Source: Warburgia ugandensis
Taxonomy: Eukaryota; Streptophyta; Magnoliopsida; Canellales; Canellaceae
NCBI GenBank assembly: GCA_035236585.1
Contig: CP141137.1
Location: forward strand, 7,890,327-7,954,326
Direction: 5' to 3'
Length of the DNA: 64,000 bases
Shown here: positions 13,445-26,983 of the stretch, one piece after another
Numbering within the stretch: position 1 is the stretch's first letter
How the letters are laid out: every line of letters begins with the position of its first letter
Made by a program: the position numbers and the translations under genes
The notes under the pieces: generated by a model
Databases searched by the model: none
Seen by the model: the letters and a program-made list of their open reading frames with translations, nothing else
Told to the model about the DNA's origin: nothing

Positions 13445-15958
13445 GATCGCAATGCGCTGACGCAGATGGCATGCTCAAGCATTCCTTCGCACTTGTGCGC
13501 AGGAGCGATGACGCGCGCGATAGCATTCAAGCAGGACGCTGGGCGTCCTGGAAACCAAGACACTGTGGGAGTGTCCCAATGCCCAGAACGCGCGCAACGC
13601 ATCAGCGCTGCATGTCCCAGGCGTGCTCGTCTTGGTGACGCCACGCGGATGACGTCGCTGGTCCGAATTTTGATCCAAACCGTTGAGGGTCTAAAACAGT
13701 ATTTCTGAGATTCTGGAGGCTACATAAGTTCCATTTTTGATCCGTGAGTTTCGTTGAATTTGTCTCAACGACGCAGACTAGATTTTAGCATGATCACATA
13801 TAGTTAGATCAAATTCATGAAATAGGACCAAATCACTTAGATCAGGCCGATCAAAGGATGATCATGCCTTAGAACTTGAACAATTGGATGAATTAAAGGA
13901 TAAATTGATGAATCCAAAGATCATATTAGGTGTATTCACCCTAGGAATTGATCTAGACCATTGATCTAACCTAGATCTTAGAATTCATTGATTTGAGAGT
14001 GATCGACCGTCAGATAAAGGTGTAAACTTTAAATACACACTAAAATGAGTAGATCAACATGAAATGACACTGATTAATAATGATTAAGGTTAGAATTAAT
14101 GATTTAATCATAATCAAAGGTCTTCAAGAACTATCCAATGGTTGGATCACCATAGATTTCATTGAGGTGGAATAAATTAAATCTTTAAAAATCAAGCGAC
14201 ATTAAATTGGCAATCCATAACTCTAATTAATGATCAAATGAGACAAATGGGCATTAAATGTTATGGAAACTAACTAAATAAAGGAAAATTAGATGATCTA
14301 GAGTGTTGGTTTGGATCAAAAGCTAGATTAGGAGGATCACTATATAAATGGATACATAAATGGACATAACTTGAGAGAAAACTTATAATAGATTTTTGTT
14401 GAGGGAAATAAATAACACGAAATAGCATCGTGATACTAACAGGTACATTAGAGCATGCAAGGTAAGAGGATTACATGCTTGATTAGGTTATCTTTCATTG
14501 AGGTAGGTGATGACATTTAATGTTACATCTTATTTTCTAAATCCTGCATCATCATAACATCATGATTGATTGAGATTGCTTGCCACATGATTATCATTTT
14601 CAAATACTTGTAAATTTCAAAGCTTTATGCTATGATCGATATAAGATTTCTATAGTGCATTGAATGGGTTTTGATGATCGATTATTTTAGGGTATTGATA
14701 CCGTGTATATTATATATGATTAGTAATTATCTTTCTTTATTACATCATTGAGATTGATGGTTTTTCATAAAATTGGTGGTGGAGGCTAGGTGGCTAGCCA
14801 TTGAGAGGCTAACTCTGGGATGAGGGGTGTGCCTTGGGGATTGTGAGCCACGAGTGCTCCTAATTTTATGAGATATGAGACTTTTATGTTTTGTGATTTA
14901 TGATGGGTGCACTCACCTGGTAGATGTCATGTTAGGGGAGAGTAGGGCCAGCCAGCCACCCTCTAAATTCATGATGTGAGTATGATATGATAGATACTTA
15001 CCCATAGATAGCTTTTGGTAGGGATTTGGTAACATAGGTAGTCTACACTACTGGTCTGGGCCTTCCTATGGGGACGAACATTAAGTCTCCCATTATGGTG
15101 TCGACGGGGAGCAGCTGTGGTTGAGGCCCTAAAGTGGTTGCCACTACATCATGACGATTCATACTCTTGTTATGTATGCTTGCATGATTAGCATGGAGAT
15201 GTTATTGTATGCATGAGTGTGACGACACTCAGAAGATTGATATGAGTACTCATGATTTGTTGTTTGAGTATATGGGATACTTGTGGGACCCACATACCTT
15301 AGGTGCCCTGCTTGTTATTGTATGCTTATTGGGGTTGGATCATATTATGTTTTATATTCATAAGAGTATCATATTTTACACTCATCAGATTCATGTTTTA
15401 TTGCACATGATGTTTTGCTTATGATACTTATACTCTATGGATGTTATGACCTACACTTACATTAGTATTGCTATTCGACTTGCTTTTTATGTTTCATTTG
15501 TTATTACATTAAATGTCTATGTACCTACCAAGCATTGCTTGCTGAGGCATTATATTATTGTTGCAATGCCTTAGATATTGAGAGAAAAATAGGACTGATG
15601 AGGAGCTAGATGAATAGTGATTGAGATATCTCATTTGGAGGTATGTTTTAATTCCACTGGATTGCATATGTATATCTACATTATTGGACTTGATTATATT
15701 GTTGTCGGGAATATGGCTGTTGAATGGATGGGTCTTGGAGTAGTGAACTTGTTTTGAAAAGGTTACTTGGTTAATTAAATTTTTTTATTGAGATTTAAAA
15801 GTGAAAGGTTGTGTGATGAGTTGATGCTTGACACTCGGGGTTTTTCTTAAAATGAATTTTATTTGAAATTTTTTTCTGCTATTTTGGTTTTTTAAATTGG
15901 GGCCCACCTTTAAAAAAAAATTTATATTAAAAAGTCTTAAAAAACCTAGGTCGTCACA
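13445..15958 (+). mobile_element. Solo LTR A (gypsy-type), right part
   Basis: It continues LTR A after the nested LTR B and ends CCTAGGTCGTCACA at 15958. The two parts add up to about 3.24 kb. The flanks are CATAC (9455-9459) and CATAT (15959-15963), four of five identical, as expected for a 5-bp target-site duplication. A CpG-rich block at 13445-13650 corresponds to the inverted fragment at 8430-9025. A fossil. Confidence 0.8.
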
Positions 15959-15963
15959 CATAT

Positions 15964-16158
15964 GTACAATTTGGGGACCATAACTATTTATAACTGCATA
16001 CACTTTCCTTATTTCTAATTTTAGCCCATCATAAATTAGAAAAAAGATATTAGGTATCTACATATAATAAAGCCTATACTTTGTGAGATGACTTAGGCCT
16101 ATTTAACTTTAATCCTTATTAGATCCCTTTTAATATAGGTCAAACCTATATGATAGCA
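15964..16158 (-). mobile_element. Copia 5' LTR, U3 half
   Basis: On the minus strand it starts near 16158 (TGCTATCATATAGG) and contains a TATAAATAG box at about 15985. It joins across solo LTR A to 9459. With the primer-binding site at 9222-9240 it fixes the direction and left extent of the copia fossil. The outer boundary is approximate. Confidence 0.65.
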
Positions 16159-16206
16159 TATGATATACAATTATATATATATATATATGCACGTCTAATA
16201 TCTAAC

Positions 16207-17485
<1,279 letters not shown>

Positions 17486-18257
17486 TCATCATCATCATCA
17501 TCAAAACCTTATTCTGATTAAGGGTAAGCTACTATCAAGTATCATGGTTTTATTTAGTCTAAAAGTTTTTAAATCTTTTCTTGCCACTTATATTCACATC
17601 CTTTTGGGCCTTCCCCTTGCCCTTTTCGACCCGTTGACTTGAATCGACTCACTCCTTCTAATTGGTATCATTTTGGATCTCTGTTAGTCATGTCCAAACC
17701 ATCTAAGTCTATTCTCCTTCATCTTGTTATATATTGGTGTTATTCTTACGTTTTTTTTATAAATATTTTCATTTCTAATTCTATCATTTCTTGTCTTGTC
17801 ATTCATCCATTTTAATGTCATAATTTATGCTATGCTCATCCTATGTATATGCTATTCCTTAATTGCCCAACCTTAATTCATTGAGCATGGCCAGCCTTAT
17901 AACCTCCTATAAACTTTTCCTATCAATTTGAGTGATCCATTGGTCATATAGAACTCCAGAGGCACATCTTCATTTGTTCAAACCTACTTAGATTCTTTAA
18001 GTAACATCCTTCTCAATCTCTTTGCTCTCATAAATTATCGATCCTAAGTATCAAAAGTGATATTTTTAAGGGATTTCTTGGTTATTAATCTTTATTGATG
18101 CTTTAATCCTACTCTTTTGCTTGCTAAAATTGCATTTCATGTACTTAGTCTTAGTTCAACTAATTTTAAATCCTTAAACTCTATAGCATATCTCCAAAAC
18201 TCTAGCTTTGTAAAATTATGTCTTTTGAAAATAGCATGGACAATGAAATTTCCTCTA
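17486..18257 (-). mobile_element. RTE-type LINE, 3' fragment
   Basis: On the minus strand this is the 3' end of an RTE LINE with a terminal GAT-trinucleotide tail (seen as ATC repeats at 17486-17503). It aligns in order with 57940-58744 of the intact copy, from the FANDIVLF region through the RWFGHV region to the tail. It is 5'-truncated, heavily mutated and has no open frame, so it is older than the copy at 55165. Confidence 0.85.
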
Positions 18258-18540
18258 ACGTTACGTTAGGTCCTTACGTGTTTGATTTGAAACATATGAT
18301 TCCGTGATATTAACTATATCAGGACATTAAAGTAACTTCTTCTTCTTCTTTTTTCTTTTTTCTTTTTCTTTTTTAATGTTGAATGGTAGGCACCTGTAAA
18401 CAACTTATCCCTAAGCATTGGGTAAAGAGGCTCGTTGCGCCATAGCTCTGGAAGGCTCTTTGCTCCATGATATACGGGGGATCTCGTTTACAAATTCAAA
18501 GCATTGTAGCTCAGGTTTCAATAATCTTGTACAATATTTA
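18258..18540. other. Short intergenic stretch, nothing recognised
   Basis: It contains a TTC-rich run at about 18337-18375 and no gene or element that I could assign. Confidence 0.5.
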
Positions 18541-18710
18541 AAGGGTAACCATGGTGCACGAAGTTCCCATCTATGCAAAGTTTAGAGAAAGGTCTAATCA
18601 CAAGGGCCTACACTAGGCAGCCTTACCTTATATTTTACCATGAAGCTGTTTTCCACACCTTAAACCTGTGACCTCAAAATCACACAACATCAACTTTTAC
18701 TCCCTGATCC
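18541..18710 (-). mobile_element. Au-type SINE, degenerate copy
   Basis: The minus strand matches the tRNA-derived SINE seen best at 62351-62533. Recognisable blocks are TGTGACCT (B box region), GAAAACAGC-TT, AAGGCTGCC and GGTGCACGAAG. About one base in five differs, so it is an old copy. Confidence 0.75.
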
Positions 18711-21417
18711 TCTAGTTGACAGCGTGTCATTGGAATGTAAGACGACTATTGTATTGCCTGTGCGTGGGGGGCAGTTGTGGCGCTTTAAACAATCAACCTA
18801 TGATCATGATTGCATGACTTCGAGATTTGACTTCCTCTGCAACCCCCACGATCACGCTCACAAGATAGCTACAAGCAATAATCTCATTTTTGTTCGTTTG
18901 TTGGATGATTTACGAATACATGGCATTTCCACAAATTCTAGAAGCAAAGAAGTGTTTGTAGAGAAAGGGATGGGATATTAATCATAAGATGCATCCATGG
19001 GGATGATCTGGAATTTTGGATTTCACTTGGATGTATGTGCGGGCTAAAGAATCAGCTGTGCCACTATTTTCAAACGATCCAAACCATCCTTCTGGTAGGC
19101 CCACGTTGTGGATGAGTTATCAACCAAAATTCAGCCATAGGATAATTCCAAGTCTGAATGGGGAGAAAGTATATGATAGTACTGCCATATTGCCCGATCA
19201 TAACCCACATAGGATGTCACTTTCCGGTTCATATTGAGAATAGTTGGAAGATTGGGACTCGCATGACAAATCGAAAAATTGGGGATTAAATTGAAAATTC
19301 GTTAAAGTTCGGAGTTGATACGATGAAATAGCCTAGGCCATAATCATCAATCACCTACGCTGTAAACAAAATGAATGGCATAGATCTTCCAGAAAAATTG
19401 CCTAGATTGGATTACAAACCTTTGATAGACGGGAGGCCATTGATCACGGAGACTGCTGGTAACAAAACAACGCCTCAGAACGTCAGATAGACTCATGCGG
19501 AAGCATGTCGTACTACATGGACGGTTTAGATCGTTGAGGTCTTATCTGTGACGATCTGATCCGAAGCACATTGCACTTGACAGACGGTTTTGATCATTGA
19601 AACAGTAGCCCCCACATATTCACTTCTCCCTGATAAAATGTTACAAGTTTGCCGTTATCAGATGGAGCTGAGTCTCGGGAGCCAGCCCATCTTGAGCATG
19701 GCCCACGAGATAAACGGTTTGATCGGCTGGTAATTTCTGACTCTTATCGGCCACAGCCAAGAACAAACACAGGAAGTAGTTGTTGCAGAAGGTAGAAAAC
19801 TGGAAAGAAGGAAAGAAGAACTTGAAAGGGAAAGGGTAAGAAGAAGAAAAAGAAAGCAGAGAAGGGTATGTCTAATTCTATCCCCAAAAATCTTTACATT
19901 CTTGTACCTGTTTTCTCCATTTTTGTAGGAATTTACGTGCAGGGCAGTGGTTTATCCATTCTTGTTCTAAAGATTCGCAGTCCGATGACTTACATCACAC
20001 CTTAAGAATAAACAACGGAAGGATTGAGTGCTGTTTGATAAGTTTGGCCTTGTCTTAGAGCTGCCAATATCAAGGGGTAAGTTAATCACCATCCTTGGAA
20101 GAGTTTGTGATCCGGTGCCAAAATTGCCGAAGGGATGGGCAGGACAATGAATTATGTATGCACCCAAACGGAGAAAACAGCACCCCAAATACCCATCGCT
20201 TAAAATGTACGTTATATGTTCGTTCTTGTGTTTCCTTGGCATGTTCTCCTATGGAAGATATCTAGATCTTGCTGCAAGTCATTTCTTCTGCTGCATTATC
20301 TGTTCTCTGTGTTTTTTCTTCCATTTCTCGTGATGGTTATTTTCCTTTCTTCTTTGTCGAAATACAGAAAGTTGGGAATGAAGCCTGCAAATTTTGATTA
20401 TTTAACCATCTTAGTCTGAAAGTTTCAATGGACGTATGAACTAAAGCTACAAATATAGTCAAAGAACTAAAAATTTTGCTTATGTTTTCTTTTTTATTTT
20501 ATATTCTACTTATATATGGACGCAACACTCAAACTAGCAGGGACTTTTTCAACTAGGACAATAATCCAGTCTTCCTATAAGTGGAAATTTTAATTTGGAA
20601 ATTAACAAAGTTGGAACTGCTTTTCTATAAGTTAAATGAGCATCATAATTTGTCTTGTAAGATAAACTTCATGAAATAAATCTTATTGATTCTGTAACAA
20701 GTTTCATTAAAGAGGATAACCATTTGCTTTGTTCCCTGTAAATTAAAAAGTTCATTAGCATAGGACAAAAATGCCATTTCAATTGCTGAGCCTCTTCCTT
20801 CATTCGGATTTTAGGTTTCATCACTTTTGAGGTTGAAAATCCTGTTGAGGAAGCATGTATGATATGTGAGAGAAGCAGTTACATCTAGACGGGTTCATCC
20901 ACCATGGATTTTGTAAATCTCAACTGCTTTCAATACACCAAACAGAAATCTGGAGGGTTGTTCATACTGCACAGTACCTATGACTTGTTGGACACTTCTA
21001 TTTCCCTTGTGTCCATGTCAGTCAGGCATTGACTCAACATCCATGTCGACACTTGTGTGGACACTTCCAATCATATTAACCTGCATCCAACTCAAAAGCA
21101 GCCTTTCATGTGGGACTTTGTTTTCTTATTATAACTTTCAATGGAGCTGCTTCGTTGTTGCATGTCTTCTTCTCTGGATTTTGTTAAATTTAGCCTTTTT
21201 GTAATATTCATTTGTTCATTTTCCACGTCTCCCTGTGTGGTTTTTAAGGAGTTCTGTGCAGACGCCCGTATCTGTTCCCGTCCAAAGACCATTGCATAGT
21301 ACTTGTTTGGTAAAGTCCTTTCACTTATCTACTAGTGGGGAAATTTATCCATTGATATGTTTCTTGTCTGAAGATCTGTGAATTTTTTATCCTTCCGGAT
21401 ATCCATTTCAATCAGTA
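18711..21417. other. Upstream region and probable 5' untranslated exon/intron of the 21418 gene
   Basis: No protein-coding frame is supported. A purine-rich stretch at 19795-19870 (GAAAGAAGGAAAGAAG type) ends at a possible donor, GAGAAGG/GTATGTC at about 19866. The ATG at 21418 lies two bases after a good acceptor (TTTCAATCAG at 21406-21415). The gene may therefore have a 5'-UTR intron spanning most of this region. This is inferred from sequence only; transcript data would settle it. Confidence 0.4.
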
Positions 21418-23510
21418 ATGAAGCTGTATGATGAATGGAAAGCCATTCTGAGGATTCAGAAATTTAGAAGAATGGTATCATGTGCTGGGTTTTACTGCTT
21501 TGTTACCTTCCTGAGCTATGCATACACTAATAACACGTGAGTTCTCTTGCTCTAGACAAAGCTCTCTTAGATTACCCTCCCTGGAAAAGTCATTAGGATT
21601 CTTCAAAATAAAGAAAAGAATTTTTGTATCAGTTCTTTCTGCCATGATGCCTTAAATTTTTGGGTTCCCTTGAATGATTTTTGCAGAACTAGAGCTGGGA
21701 TTTCTCGAGCTGACCAGTTCTATGCATCTTATCCAGCTGGGACGGAGCTGCTTACGGATACAGCAAAGGTTTGGATTGGAAGCTGATATTCTTTGTAATT
21801 TTTGCAGACATCTTATCTGCTAGTTGGTTATTTTAATGAACCAATGTCAAATTTCTATCTCTTGGCAGTTATACAAAGCTGCTCTTGGCAATTGCTTTGA
21901 GGTGGAAGAATGGGGTCCAATAGAGTTCTCTATAATGGCAAAACATTTTGAGCGCCAAGGAAAACCACCTTATGCATATCATTCTGTAAGTTGAATGCTG
22001 CTTGCCTCAATGAAATTATATGAAATTTGTAGATTTTCAGCTTTATGAGTAAAGCGACCATTTTCTCTCTTTATGAGTACATAGGATTGCATTTCATTAA
22101 TTATGCCTTGCCGCCAGTTTGTTCTGTTTATGGCAAGATTTCTGTAACTTTAAATGATGAATTATATCCATTTGGAGTATGAGGTCTCTAAGTCTGCAAA
22201 ATTATCTGATGAAGTCATGAAACCCGCTGCCACAGTTAACCTTGCATGCAGGCAAAACCAATTTCGCTCATGTTTAAGCATTAACAAGTCCAGAATTTCA
22301 TTCACATGCAAATTCAACTTGTTTGAGAATCATAGTTCCAAAATAGTAAATTTTGTTGAATTCAAACACCAAAGAACCTTGAACCAGCAAACAGATTCTG
22401 GAAGTAAGTAGTGATCTTGCAAATCCAACTTGCAAACCTCAGAGAAAATAGCCATCAGCAATCAAGAAACTGACAACTTATTTGGTTCACCCTGCTTGGA
22501 GCAATAGGATCCAATGAATTGACTACTTGGCTAAAAGTGACGGAGAGAAGCTGATGCAGGACACAGCATACAAAGGACCAGTTTGCGTCTTCATTCATGG
22601 GTATTTGGTCCAATAAAACGCAGTGTCCCAGCTGGGTTTCTTTAAACTTCTATCTTAGGATGTCTTTAGATCTAGTGATTACCTAGTGTGTATTAACATT
22701 CTTAGCTTTTATTCGAACAATGATTTCGTCAATGCCATTGGAGCATACTTGAAGTTCTCCATGTTATGTCCACTTTGTGATTTGTTGCTACAAGCCATTT
22801 GTCTATGAAAGTCTATTTATATTCATTATTTATACTTCAGAATCAAACAATATCTTCTACATTTTATCCCCCGCAAATCATATTAAGGCTGGAGTATTGA
22901 TATCAGTAAGGTTTATTTAGAGCACGCTTTCATTATCTCCTAGTTCTGCTGGAGACTCAACCACTCCCTTTACTATATCTTCTGGTTCTGCTGCAGTGGT
23001 GTTAGATAATACATAGTATGGAAGAGTCTGCAAAGAACCAACTGTTGTTCTATGGATTAATGTAAGGGCAGACTTGTGGTCCGCCATTCCCAGACCCTGC
23101 GTACATGGGAGCTTTGTTCACCTGGCTGCCCTTTAGTTATACATCTTGCATCTCAATGAACTATTTATAACTCATGTCCTGATGGCCCAGCAGGACATCA
23201 TGGTCTCTTCCCCATTTCATTTTGTCTGAAAGGTTCATAATTCTCATGTAATTGTCCGGACTTTTTGGGGAAACCTGGATGGGTTAGTCCCAGCTCCTGA
23301 GTACTCATGGACTACCCTTTGGTGATTCATAGCTCGACAACATGTTGTTCATATACAAATTTCTGAATCCTTCATCAGTTTTACTCTTTACTTTCTGTGC
23401 TGCGAAACTTTTGGAATTGGATCTCATACAGTTTCTTTACTTCTGTATGTTTCCAGCAATATATGGCGCACCTCCTTTCTCATGGACAACTTGATGGCAC
23501 TGGCTCGTAG
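21418..23510 (+). CDS. Conserved small plant protein of unknown function (123 aa, four exons)
   Basis: Four exons join in phase to 123 codons: 21418-21536, 21687-21768, 21869-21985 and 23457-23510. All introns are GT-AG; the acceptors are TTTTTGCAG, CTTGGCAG and TTTCCAG. The product starts MKLYDEWKAIL. Residues 19-36 form one likely membrane segment (MVSCAGFYCFVTFLSYAY), followed by a hydrophilic part with SRADQFYASYP, DTAKLYKAALGNCFE, EEWGPIEFSIMAKHFERQ and a C-terminal AHLLSHGQLDGTG. I recall similar sequences in other plants annotated only as hypothetical, and I do not assign a function. A single N-terminal anchor with a soluble tail suggests an organelle or endomembrane protein; this is inference. 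The short fourth exon lies after a 1.47-kb intron that holds a degenerate SINE. A hAT-type element begins 140 bp past the stop. Confidence 0.8.
23064..23136 (+). mobile_element. Au-type SINE, degenerate 3' half in intron 3
   Basis: It matches the SINE 3' half (TTGTGGTCCGCC, GACCCTGCGTA, GGGAGCTTTGTTCACC, GGCTGCCCTTTA). The 5' half is missing. It lies in the third intron of the gene at 21418-23510. Confidence 0.7.
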
Positions 23511-23650
23511 GAGAAATACCAGCCTCCCAACCATATCTGCAGAGATGTTTGTTCTGATAAATTACAAATTGGAGCCATGTAAGACCGGATCAGAGAAAAG
23601 GAAATGATTTTGAAGTTGCGGATGAACAGTGGCCGTAAGTTAGTCAAAGC

Positions 23651-24448
23651 TAGGGGTGACAAAATATGACACGACACGATAACACGACATGAACCCGACA
23701 CGAATTTAGTGGTTCGGGTCGAGTCTTGTCATGTTCATGTCATTTTCGGGTCAACCCGAAAACGACACGCCAAAAATCGTGTCGTGTTCGGGTCAATCAA
23801 CATGACCCATCGTGTTGACCTGTTTGACACGCGACCTATTTATTTATCGTGAACTAACAGTAATATAGGACGGTTCATCTGGAACTGTCCTATATGTAAC
23901 ATGTAATAGAGGACGTCCTCCTATACAAGTACATCGTAACATGTAATATAGGACGGTTGCTTTGGAACCGTCCTATATTGTAGTGTCATAACATAAGTAA
24001 TACCTCCTATATGAGTATATGTTACATTACAATATAGGACGGTTCCTTTGGAACCGTCCTATATTGTAGTGTAACTACCTCATATATGAGTAATGAGTAT
24101 AAATAATATTATAGTGTAACTACCTCATATATTGTAGTGTAACTACCTCATATATGAGTAATGAGTATAAATAATATTGTAGTGTAACTACCTCATATAA
24201 CTACCTCATATATTGTAGTGTAAATAATATAGTAATATAGGACGGTTCCTTTGGAACCGTCCTATATTGTTGTGTAACTACCTCATATATGAGTAATGCT
24301 AATGAGTATAAATAATATTGTAATGTAACATTTAATATAGGACGGTTTCAAAGGAACTGTCCTATATTGTAGTGTAACATGTAATATAGGATGGTTCCCG
24401 TCCTATATTACTATATTATTTATTTAATCGTGTTATACGAGTCGTGTC
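23651..24448 (+). mobile_element. Palindrome-bearing hAT-type non-autonomous element, copy 1 (3' truncated)
   Basis: It starts TAGGGGTGACAAAATATGAC and is collinear with the complete copy at 62092-63575: an opening rich in CACGACACGAAC and CGGGTC words, then an array of palindromes built on TATAGGACGGTTCC...GGAACCGTCCTATA at 23863-24411. The right end stops within the ACGAGTCGTGTC block, so the right terminal inverted repeat is missing. It has no coding capacity. It lies 140 bp after the stop codon of the gene at 21418-23510 and may be part of that gene's 3' UTR. Confidence 0.75.
23863..24411. repeat. Array of six palindromes (copy 1)
   Basis: Near-perfect palindromes at 23863-23895, 23945-23979, 24021-24075, 24234-24268, 24334-24368 and 24381-24411. 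Their core is AGGACGGTT...AACCGTCCT. The longest, 24021-24075, has two 26-bp arms with one mismatch around a TTT loop. The spacers repeat the phrase GTAGTGTAACTACCTCATAT. Confidence 0.92.
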
Positions 24449-24510
24449 TTCCTAGCATGTGGTTGTTACTCTAGGTTGACGTAAACTTTTTATTTGGAAA
24501 TTTTGGTAGT

Positions 24511-24692
24511 GAAGGGGAGCCTTGGTGCAACGGTAGTGTTGTTGTCGTGTGACCTTGAGGTCCGGGGTTCACGGTGTGAAAACAGCCTCTTGCAAATGTA
24601 AAGTAAAACTGGTACTATTAACCCTTTGTGGTTTGCCCCTTCCTTGGACCCCACATACAAGGGAGCTTCATCCACCTAGGCTGCCCTTTTTA
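24511..24692 (+). mobile_element. Au-type SINE, near full length
   Basis: It runs from GGGGAGCCTTGGTGCAACGG through the B-box-like TGTGACCTTGAGGTCCGGG to the 3' GGCTGCCCTTTTTA. TTGGTAGT flanks it (24503-24510 and 24697-24704), consistent with a short target-site duplication. It is a moderately diverged copy. Confidence 0.85.
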
Positions 24693-24704
24693 AACCTTGG
24701 TAGT

Positions 24705-25180
24705 CTTGTTACTTTATGCTTCCTTACCGTTAAAGGAGCCTTCAAAAAGAATAAAATAGAATGATTTAAAATTTAAACAAGAAAATTGATTACATAGTGT
24801 CCTTGTATAGTAGTCTTGTTTACATTTTCATGTGTATTGTTGTAGACAGGCACCCATATATAGCCAATTTTTACAAAATATATATTCTTCTCAATAAATG
24901 ATCTTGGCCCTTGAAATAATTTAAGTTACCAACTTAAATTATTTAAATTTCGAAACAAGAATCCAATCGAAGTCTCCAAGATCAAGATTTTTGAAACAAA
25001 GTAAGCTCCTATAGTTTAAGACTCTTGCCTAAGTGAAAGACCTGCGGACTAGGACCTCTTTATCAATCCAAACTCTAAAGACTTAAAATTCCTAGATCAA
25101 TTACAAGTCCAGTGATTTTAGGATGCTAAAATGACTAGAAGTCCAGTAACTTAAAAGTCCTAGATCAACTAAAATTCTAG
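24705..25180. other. AT-rich sequence left of solo LTR C
   Basis: It contains repeated phrases such as AAGTCC-AGT-ACTT and CCTAGATCAACTA. The sequence right of LTR C (28118-28300) has a similar style (AAGTCTTAAAATACAAGGACTC). The two flanks may be halves of one older element split by LTR C, but I could not identify it. Confidence 0.35.
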
Positions 25181-26930
25181 TGACGCCCTAGCTTTTTATA
25201 ATATTTTTTATATACTTTTCAAAATTCAACATATCCCTTGTTTGAAATTTCTTTTGAAAAACAAAACAATGAAAAATCTTCTTCTTTTTAACAAACACAA
25301 GTATTTAAGGTGAAATGATTTTTTTTTCATTTCCACCAGGAATCTGATAAAATTTCCTATACTTTTAAATAAAATTTTGAGTTTTCAAAAAACAAATAAC
25401 ATAAACCTAACTTTATCATTTTCCAAAATTTTCAGTCACAACCACATCACATAACACTCCATTAATTATATATGAGTCCACTACTTCAAATATTATATAT
25501 ATTTGTATTCTTAAGTAGTTTATAAAACAAATTTTAAATTATGAAGCTCACATTCAACATACAAATAGCCTTAATCTTCTATCGTTATAATTTCCTCGGT
25601 CTTTGTCTCCTCAATAGCTTGTCATGTTCTTTTTCGATTTCTAATTCTTCAAATCGAAGTCATTGTTAACAAATTACAATGTTTTAGCAAGCTTTCACTT
25701 GTATAGGTGGAATAAGATGCTGTTTTGGTATATAGTTCATTTATAAAAAAAAATTGAGTGTTTTTAGCAATTATTCTTGTCTATTACAATGTCATAATAT
25801 TTCAAGACATGTTATTTATGTCAAATTCTAAATCCATAAATCATATGTTCCATATAAATGAAATCAAATCATAAGTTAAAATAGTTATATAAGCAATTCA
25901 TATGTTCAGTATGAACTAGATTCAAATCATATACATCATAATACATATCTAAATGCATTTCAGATAAAGTGTATCTTTGATAGTAAATCAAATCAAATGT
26001 CAGATCAAGTCAAATTGATACTAAATCTATTGATAATAAAATCTTCTCGATAAAAAATAACTCAAACAATACAAATCCAATGAGAAGATGTATCGAGTAT
26101 TATATTAAATTGCATTGATCAAATTGTCAATAAAAATGTTTAAGTATCATACATCATAATGTGCCAAAACAATCGATATCTACCAAAGCAACCAATATCC
26201 GTCAAAGCAGCCTGTATCAAAATTGGTCAATAACCCTCGAGGATAACTTGACATGTACAACATGTCTCACATATATCATACAAAAATAAAAACAAATTGC
26301 CCATCGACAAATTGTGGCTCTGCTATGTGTCAGAAGCATGTTTAGATACCTCGGCCACTACATTGCCTTCATGGGAAGGAATGGATTAGAGCAGAATGGA
26401 GTCTATCCAATATCCTTCACTCTTAAATTATATACTGGAATCTAATATTAGAAATGGACTGGTGGCCAAGTAGTTCTTTGTCCTACATAGCTAGCATGAG
26501 TGTCTAACCTATCACCCATCCAATTTAAAACAAATCTCGAGAGTTTAACTGACAACTCGAGTCAACTTGCAACATCTATATGGATGCCTAACTAGTCATC
26601 CAATTGTTTTGACCATGCCTTCTAGCATGTAAATAATGTCTTGATAAAATCATTGATTAAAAACTTTCATATGTAATATTTTTATGAAATAACTATCAGT
26701 GTCGAGAATTTCCCTTTTTCAAAAGTTGTTAAGTAGAATTCATAAATTCTTTTAGGTAAATAATTATATATAAAAAAAAATAACGAATACATACTAGTTT
26801 TTAAACCAACTCTTTAATCTAATGCTTTCTTTTTCTTTTTAATTAGTACCTATAAGTTATTTATCTTTCCATTTTCAACTTCTCAAAATTTTATAATTTA
26901 AAATATTAAAATTAATATTTTGTAATTGAA

Positions 26931-26983
<53 letters not shown>

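Noticed and set aside
13411-13708. Overlapping frames of 67-80 codons on both strands
   Set aside because: The same CpG-rich LTR block in solo LTR A; no motif in any of them.
23863-24411. Regularly spaced repeats that could suggest a CRISPR-like array
   Set aside because: The units are palindromes with spacers that are themselves repeated, in a plant transposon; there are no Cas genes and the genome is eukaryotic.
24511-24692. Possible tRNA gene suggested by A- and B-box text
   Set aside because: It is the tRNA-derived head of a SINE; it lacks a cloverleaf acceptor stem and recurs at many sites with target duplications.
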